The notes under the pieces were generated by a model. It saw nothing but the letters and a program-made list of their open reading frames with translations. It did not search any database and was not told where the DNA came from. From contig CAXDII010000388.1 of NCBI GenBank assembly GCA_963989245.1, positions 193,501-257,500 on the forward strand: a stretch of DNA of 64,000 nt, in the 5' to 3' direction. Positions 56,637-64,000 of the stretch are shown here, piece after piece. The DNA comes from Nansenia antarctica. Taxonomy: Eukaryota > Chordata > Actinopteri > Argentiniformes > Microstomatidae. The translations under genes and the position numbers were made by a program. How positions within the stretch are numbered: the first letter of the stretch is position 1; each line of letters opens with the position of its first letter.

Positions 56637-59600
56637 AACAGCAAACTAAAGAGACAATAAACAACAGCAAACTAAAGAGACAATAAACAACAGCAAACTA
56701 AAAAGACAACAAACAACAGCAAACTAAAAAGACAACAAACAGCAAACTAAAAAGACAACAAACAACAGCAAACTAAAAAGACAATAAACAACAGCAAACT
56801 AAAAAGACAACAAACAACAGCAAACTAAAAAGACAATAAACAACAGCAAACTAAAAAGACAACAAACAACAGCAAACTAAAAAGACAATAAACAACAGCA
56901 AACTAAAAAGACAACAAACAACAGCAAACTAAAAAGACAACGAACAACAGCAAACTAAAAAGACAACGAACAACAGCAAACTAAAAAGACAATAAACAGC
57001 AAACTAAAAAGACAACAAACAACAGCAAACTAAAAAGACAACAAACAACAGCAAACTAAAAAGACAATAAACAACAGCAAACTAAAAAGACAACAAACAA
57101 CAGCAAACTAAAAAGACAACAAACAACAGCAAACTAAAAAGACAACAAACAACAGCAAACTAAAAAGACAACAAACAACAGCAAACTAAAAAGACAACAA
57201 ACAACAGCAAACTAAAAAGACAATAAACAGCAAACTAAAAAGACAACAAACAACAGCAAACTAAAAAGACAACAAACAACAGCAAACTAAAAAGACAATA
57301 AACAACAGCAAACTAAAAAGACAACAAACAACAGCAAACTAAAAAGACAACAAACAACAGCAAACTAAAAAGACAACAAACAACAGCAAACTAAAAAGAC
57401 AACAAACAACAGCAAACTAAAAAGACAACAAACAACAGCAAACTAAAAAGACAATAAACAACAGCAAACTAAAAAGACAACAAACAACAGCAAACTAAAA
57501 AGACAACAAACAACAGCAAACTAAAAAGACAATAAACAACAGCAAACTAAAAAGACAATAAACAACAGCAAACTAAAAAGACAACAAACAACAGCAAACT
57601 AAAAAGACAACGAACAACAGCAAACTAAAAAGACAACAAACAACAGCAAACTAAAAAGACAATAAACAGCAAACTAAAAAGACAACAAACAACAGCAAAC
57701 TAAAAAGACAATAAACAGCAAACTAAAAAGACAACAAACAACAGCAAACTAAAAAGACAATAAACAGCAAACTAAAAAGACAACAAACAACAGCAAACTA
57801 AAAAGACAACAAACAACAGCAAACTAAAAAGACAATAAACAACAGCAAACTAAAAAGACAACAAACAGCAAACTAAAAAGACAACAAACAACAGCAAACT
57901 AAAAAGACAACAAACAACAGCAAACTAAAAAGACAACAAACAACAGCAAACTAAAAAGACAACAAACAACAGCAAACTAAAAAGACAACAAACAACAGCA
58001 AACTAAAAAGACAACAAACAACAGCAAACTAAAAAGACAACAAACAACAGCAAACTAAAAAGACAATAAACAACAGCAAACTAAAAAGACAACAAACAAC
58101 AGCAAACTAAAAAGACAACAAACAACAGCAAACTAAAAAGACAACAAACAACAGCAAACTAAAAAGACAACAAACAACAGCAAACTAAAAAGACAACAAA
58201 CAACAGCAAACTAAAAAGACAACAAACAACAGCAAACTAAAAAGACAACAAACAACAGCAAACTAAAAAGACAACGAACAACAGCAAACTAAAAAGACAA
58301 TAAACAACAGCAAACTAAAAAGACAACAAACAACAGCAAACTAAAAAGACAACAAACAACAGCAAACTAAAAAGACAACAAACAACAGCAAACTAAAAAG
58401 ACAACAAACAACAGCAAACTAAAAAGACAATAAACAACAGCAAACTAAAAAGACAACAAACAACAGCAAACTAAAAAGACAACAAACAACAGCAAACTAA
58501 AAAGACAATAAACAACAGCAAACTAAAAAGACAACAAACAACAGCAAACTAAAAAGACAACAAACAACAGCAAACTAAAAAGACAACAAACAACAGCAAA
58601 CTAAAAAGACAACAAACAACAGCAAACTAAAAAGACAACAAACAACAGCAAACTAAAAAGACAATAAACAACAGCAAACTAAAAAGACAACAAACAACAG
58701 CAAACTAAAAAGACAATAAACAACAGCAAACTAAAAAGACAACAAACAACAGCAAACTAAAAAGACAACAAACAACAGCAAACTAAAAAGACAACAAACA
58801 ACAGCAAACTAAAAAGACAATAAACAACAGCAAACTAAAAAGACAATAAACAACAGCAAACTAAAAAGACAACAAACAACAGCAAACTAAAAAGACAACG
58901 AACAACAGCAAACTAAAAAGACAATAAACAGCAAACTAAAAAGACAACAAACAGCAAACTAAAAAGACAACAAACAACAGCAAACTAAAAAGACAACAAA
59001 CAACAGCAAACTAAAAAGACAATAAACAGCAAACTAAAAAGACAACAAACAGCAAACTAAAAAGACAACAAACAACAGCAAACTAAAAAGACAATAAACA
59101 GCAAACTAAAAAGACAACAAACAACAGCAAACTAAAAAGACAATAAACAGCAAACTAAAAAGACAACAAACAACAGCAAACTAAAAAGACAATAAACAGC
59201 AAACTAAAAAGACAACAAACAACAGCAAACTAAAAAGACAATAAACAGCAAACTAAAAAGACAACAAACAACAGCAAACTAAAAAGACAATAAACAGCAA
59301 ACTAAAAAGACAACAAACAACAGCAAACTAAAAAGACAACAAACAACAGCAAACTAAAAAGTCAATAAACAACAGCAAACTAAAAAGACAACAAACAGCA
59401 AACTAAAAAGACAACAAACAACAGCAAACTAAAAAGACAACAAACAACAGCAAACTAAAAAGACAACAAACAACAGCAAACTAAAAAGACAACAAACAAC
59501 AGCAAACTAAAAAGACAACAAACAACAGCAAACTAAAAAGACAACAAACAACAGCAAACTAAAAAGACAACAAACAACAGCAAACTAAAAAGACAACAAA

Positions 59601-60272
59601 CAACAGCAAACTAAAAAGACAACAAACAACAGCAAACTAAAAAGACAACAAACAACAGCAAACTAAAAAGACAACAAACAACAGCAAACTAAAAAGACAA
59701 TAAACAACAGCAAACTAAAAAGACAACGAACAGCAAACTAAAAAGACAACAAACAACAGCAAACTAAAAAGACAACAAACAACAGCAAACTAAAAAGACA
59801 ATAAACAACAGCAAACTAAAAAGACAACAAACAACAGCAAACTAAAAAGACAACAAACAACAGCAAACTAAAAAGACAACAAACAACAGCAAACTAAAAA
59901 GACAACAAACAACAGCAAACTAAAAAGACAATAAACAACAGCAAACTAAAAAGACAATAAACAACAGCAAACTAAAAAGACAACAAACAACAGCAAACTA
60001 AAAAGACAACGAACAACAGCAAACTAAAAAGACAACAAACAACAGCAAACTAAAAAGACAATAAACAGCAAACTAAAAAGACAACAAACAACAGCAAACT
60101 AAAAAGACAATAAACAGCAAACTAAAAAGACAACAAACAACAGCAAACTAAAAAGACAACAAACAACAGCAAACTAAAAAGACAATAAACAACAGCAAAC
60201 TAAAAAGACAACAAACAGCAAACTAAAAAGACAACAAACAACAGCAAACTAAAAAGACAATAAACAGCAAAG
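56637..60272. repeat. 26/23-bp minisatellite array (about 140 units) with higher-order structure
   Basis: Unit GCAAACTAAAAAGACAACAA plus ACAACA (26 bp) and a 23-bp form lacking ACA. Variants ACAAT, ACGAA and one GTCAAT mark units. The first units carry AAAGAGAC instead of AAAAAGAC, as does the last edge. The order of variants repeats in blocks beginning near 57530, 58800 and 59930. Confidence 0.97.
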
Positions 60273-60289
60273 AGACAAAAACAAAACAA

Positions 60290-62200
60290 AAATGCCTTAT
60301 GCCAGTAAACAGAAATGTGTGTGCAATGGGGGAAGGGGGGGGGGGCATTACCACCATCAACAACCACGTAGATGTAAGAGTTCATATATCTAAACAATAA
60401 ATACATATTTAAATAAAAAAATAAAAAATGCCTACGTAATGTAGCCTAATTTGTCATGGATTCTCTTCCATGAAAGATAAGAAGGGGGACCACACTTCTG
60501 AAAACCTTATCCTGCAGGTCGTATTTAAGTCTCTTCAAGGGCAACAGCTAGGGTTCTGGGTGAACCATAGCTGTTCAGTAGGAATGACATCAGGGTTCCA
60601 TACAATTAAAATTCACTTTTTTGCCAAAAATCTAAGAGTGTCAAACAATTTCCCATGTTCAGGACTCATATTTACATTTGCATCAACCCCTAAAAGGTAC
60701 AAAAGAGGAGATTTGCTCAATTTGAGCTTAAGTATGGATTCAACCAGAGCATGGATCGATTGCCAAAGGGTTTGATCTTGGGACAGAACCAAAACATATG
60801 AGGATATGTCCCCAGACTTTTCTTATATTTATTACATAACGAAGAGTACTCCAGGGACACCTTAATAAGACGAACTAGAGTAACATTTTTCTGTTAAATA
60901 AACTTGCAATTATGTTCAAGAACTCTGGGAGACAGTGATGATGAGTTTACTTTCGCACATATCTGCATCCATGTTTCCTGGTCCAAATTTATGTTCAAAT
61001 ATTTTTCCAAAATATTTTTCAGAGGTAGGAGGAAGGCACTCTACTGCTAAGAATCTTATAGTCATTTTAATTGTTAGTTGAGCACTAACAATACATTTTC
61101 TATGTCATATATCTTAAATCTAAAACTGTCTTTCTGAGTTAGGGAATACAAAAAATGTCTTAGTTGTAAGGACTTTAAAAAGTTGGTAGAAGAAAAACCA
61201 TATTCTTCCCAGATATACCTGCAATTATTCCAAGCCGATTAAAGCACTGTCAATAACAAAATATTTCTCAAACCCTGAAGAGGGGTACTTGTTTATAAAT
61301 GGAAGAGATTTTAAAGAAATTGGATAGCTGAAGTTTACTTCAATCTATGGATTTCCATAGAGGCTCTGAGTCCTGGAACCATTCATTTATCCGTTTGATT
61401 TGAGCAGACCAATAGTAAAGCTCGAAGTTAAGGAGAGCAAGACCCCCTTCCTTACAAGATTTACATAGAGTAGCTAGTGATATCCGTGCTTTATTACGAG
61501 ACCACAGACATTTGGATAATTCTGTGTTTAACTCTTTAAAGAATAACTTTGGAATGGGACAAGGCAGAGATTGAAATAGGTAGGTTAATCTTGGCATTAA
61601 ATTCATTTTAACTACATTAATCCGGCCAATAAGCGAAAGAGGTAAATTAGTCCAGCGACCCATGTCCTCTTTCAGTTTTTCTTTAAGTAGTGTATAATTA
61701 CATTTAAATAAGTTATCTAGCACTGGAGAAATAAAAGTACCAAGATAAGTGAAACCTTCATTTGTCCATCTGAAATGGGATAATATGTTCAGTTTATCAA
61801 CATCTATGGGATTAAGTGGACAAGGAATAGATTTGGATACATTTATATTGTAGTCTGAAAGAGAGCCATATCATTGAATAAGTGATAATAACTTTGGAAT
61901 AGATTGTTCTAAATTTGACAAAAAATTATAATGTATCGTCTGCATAAAGAGAGATATTCAGCAAGTATGCCCTCAATCTTGCAATCTAACCGAATTGATT
62001 GAGCGAAGGGTTCGATCACCAGTGCAAATAAAAGTGGGGATAATGGACAACCTTGCCGGGTGCCCCTCGCTAAGTTAGAAAGCAGACCGTTAGTAAGAAC
62101 CTGGAGCGCTGGAGACAATTCTAATAATGAGCAACAGTATTCTTCATCCAGCACCACATTCTCTGACTCGGGTCTCTGGAACCCTAATTTAGAACCCGAT
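60290..62200 (-). mobile_element. L1-like LINE, 5'-truncated and degraded
   Basis: On the - strand 62157-61909 reads GTRQGCPLSPLLFALVIEPF (reverse transcriptase block), broken before the YxDD box. 61723-61340 reads SLIGRINVVKMNLMPRLTYL, PCPIPKLFFKELN and KEGGLALLNFELYYWSAQI. About 60820-60660 reads TLWQSIHALVESILKLKLSK, the L1 C-terminal region. Stops and frameshifts separate the pieces, so it is dead. The 3' end abuts the 26/23-bp array. Confidence 0.88.
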
Positions 62201-62204
62201 CGAG

Positions 62205-62315
62205 GTGCGTCTTTATTTAACAGCAGTCAGGGAGGGTGAGACAGGTCTTTATTTAACAGAAGTCAGGGAGGGTGAGACAGGTCTTTATTTAACAGAAGTC
62301 AGGGAGGGTTGTTGT
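62205..62315. repeat. 36-bp tandem repeat, about 3 copies
   Basis: GTCTTTATTTAACAGAAGTC plus AGGGAGGGTGAGACAG, nearly identical units. Confidence 0.93.
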
Positions 62316-62364
62316 TGTGACGTGTCCTGAGTTTCCTGGCAGACAGAACTGCCTTGAGGCCATC

Positions 62365-62720
62365 AGGGGCAGAGCCTGGGACTGGGCTTGGGGCTCTGGT
62401 TGGGGCTGGGACTGGGGTTGGGGCAGAGGCTGGGGCTTAGGCCTGGGGGCTGGGACTGGGCTTGGGGCTCTAGCTGGTGGTTGGGGCTGAGAGCTTGTGC
62501 TGGGGCTGGGACTGGGGTTGGGGCCTGGGGCTATGGCTGGGGTTGGGGCTTGAGGCCGGGGCTTGGGGCTATGGCTTGAGGCCGGGGCTTGGGGCTATGG
62601 CTGGGGCTGACGGCTTGTCCTTGGACTCTGGCTGGGTCTTGGGGCTGGGGGTATGGTTGGAGCTGGTGTTGGGGCAGAGGCTGGGGATTAGGGCTGGGCC
62701 CTAGGGCTGGGACTGAAGCT
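62365..62720. repeat. GGGGCTGGGACTGGGGTT-type G-rich repeat
   Basis: Irregular units of GGGGCT, GGGACT and GGGGTT with many G3-G4 runs; high G-quadruplex potential on the + strand. Open frames are compositional. Confidence 0.9.
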
Positions 62721-62905
62721 GTGCGTTGCTTGCCTTGTGTTGCATTGAGTCACTGCAGAGTGTGTCGTGATTGCGGCCTCATGTGAATTCCACCCCACAC
62801 TCTCCTGTCAGTGTCTGAGCCCCTCCAACTCTACAGTCAGTGACACTGTTGTGGCTCCACAGCCCTGTCTTCCTCCCTGGGAGGTTTCCATTACAGAAGC
62901 TGTTT

Positions 62906-62915
62906 CTCTCCCTCT

Positions 62916-62985
<70 letters not shown>

Positions 62986-62986
62986 G
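62906..62986. repeat. (CT)n microsatellite
   Basis: CT runs with a few CC interruptions. Confidence 0.95.
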
Positions 62987-63015
62987 TATGAGGTAGATCT
63001 ACTGTGGGCTTTTAG

Positions 63016-63148
63016 GAAGGTATACAAAATGCTGATGGAACATTTAAGACGCAGATTAAGACTAATAATCATCCTCAATGGAGATTTTCTGTTGCAGGTG
63101 TGATCCTGGACTAGTCGTCAGACTTGTCTGTGAAACCCGCCCTTAATT
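63016..63148. mobile_element. Diverged copy of the palindromic MITE at 32048
   Basis: Shares CAATGGAGATTTT, GGTGTGATCCTGGACTAG and CTTGTCTGTGAAAC with 32048-32172; the left arm is poorly preserved. Confidence 0.65.
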
Positions 63149-63269
63149 TAACCGCGTCCATCTCGAGTCTCACAGCGTACACAATAGGTCGTACACACTG
63201 GGATGGAGCACAATACAGGACATCAAACTACAGCGGTCGCCCATGGTAACCACACACACACACAACCAG

Positions 63270-63375
63270 TCTATCTATCTGTCTATCTATCTATATATAT
63301 ATATATCTATCCTATCTGTCTATCTATCTATCTATCTATCCTATCTATATATATATATATATATATATATATCCT
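63270..63375. repeat. (CTAT)n and (TA)n microsatellite
   Basis: CTAT/CTGT tetranucleotides alternating with two TA runs. Confidence 0.95.
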
Positions 63376-63559
63376 ATCTAAACTCCCCCAGCAGACTAAC
63401 AGAGACGCTACTGAGCTGACTGATATACTGCAGCTCTGCTGTAGTAGGAGTAGTAATAGTCGTTGCAGCCGTGCTTTTTTCTGTGTATAACATAGAAAAC
63501 ACATCTATCAGACCAAAACATTACTGAAAATGTGTAGGCGGAAGCAGTAACTTATTTTG

Positions 63560-63740
63560 CCTTCCCTCCTTATTCTAAGACAAAACAGAAGCAATAAAAG
63601 CAATTCCAATTATTATTTCATTTATTTATTTACAGTAGAGAAACTGTACAGGGGGGTAGTGGGGATGAGGAGGTTGTTAGGAGGGACAGTTGAGATGTAA
63701 CCTGAAGAGATGGAGGTCTTCAATCTACGGCTAAAGACAG
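63560..63740 (-). repeat. Third copy of the SINE-body repeat
   Basis: GAGAAACTGTACAGGGGGGT, GGAGGGACAGTT and GATGGAGGTCTTCAATCTAC match 35870-35970 and 36035-36150. Confidence 0.7.
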
Positions 63741-63895
63741 ATAGGATAGATAGGATAGATAGATAGATACATAGATAGATAGGATAGATAGATAGATATG
63801 ATAGATAGATAGATAGATAGATATGATAGATAGATAGATAGATAGGTAGATAGATAGATAGATACATAGATACATAGATAGATAGATAGACAGAT

Positions 63896-63978
<83 letters not shown>

Positions 63979-64000
63979 TGATGGATTGATAGATAGATTG
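63741..64000. repeat. (GATA)n microsatellite, running off the window
   Basis: GATA tetranucleotides with GGATA and ACATA interruptions continue to the last base. Confidence 0.95.

Noticed and set aside
60470..60775. 101-codon + strand frame
   Set aside because: It is the antisense of the L1 3' region, where the - strand carries recognisable LINE protein.

Overview
The window is eukaryotic and almost certainly from a ray-finned (teleost) fish. It holds one conserved host exon, spliced multicopy gene families known from fish, Tc1, hAT, piggyBac, L1 and Ty3/gypsy elements, tRNA-derived SINEs, and very many (CA)n, (CT)n and minisatellite arrays. There are no bacterial features. I cannot name the species.

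Host gene: the only convincing host coding sequence is one exon of a glypican, best matched to glypican-6 (gpc6), at 45003-45394 on the + strand with good splice sites. No neighbouring glypican exon is visible, so most of the window is probably gpc6 intron filled with repeats.

Left part (1-16020, - strand): a compound mobile locus. A zinc-finger/DDE transposase-like gene (12392-14962) lies directly upstream of a four-exon SAMD3-like gene (12302 down to 699). A CACTG-type end sits at 16020. I read this as a possible two-gene EnSpm/CMC-like transposon whose other end lies outside the window. The SAMD3-like copy is broken by a frameshift at a T8 tract and by a 540-bp hAT MITE inside an exon. Its largest intron took in an 8.2-kb hAT element (2513-10703), whose transposase was later split by a 5.8-kb TTAA-flanked piggyBac-like element (4350-10105) loaded with tandem satellites.

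Middle part (16-36 kb): CT/GA microsatellites, 30-bp and about 50-bp minisatellites, a LINE scrap, a Tc1 fragment, and a full Ty3/gypsy retrotransposon (23351-31180, - strand). The gypsy element has equal 588-bp LTRs, a tRNA-His-type primer site, gag and pol. Its gag-pol junction shows a textbook -1 frameshift signal: slippery heptamer, 5-nt spacer, 8-bp stem and possible pseudoknot.

Right part (36-64 kb): a 61-bp G-rich minisatellite of about 60 copies, a Tc1 remnant, hAT MITEs (one carrying a 55-bp perfect inverted repeat around a CCAAT/TATA-like segment), the gpc6 exon followed at once by a 19-bp minisatellite, 62-bp and 26-bp minisatellites, a 3.6-kb 26/23-bp array with higher-order structure, a broken L1-like LINE, and GATA/TCTA microsatellites. 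Long open frames inside the minisatellites come from repeat structure and are not reported as genes.
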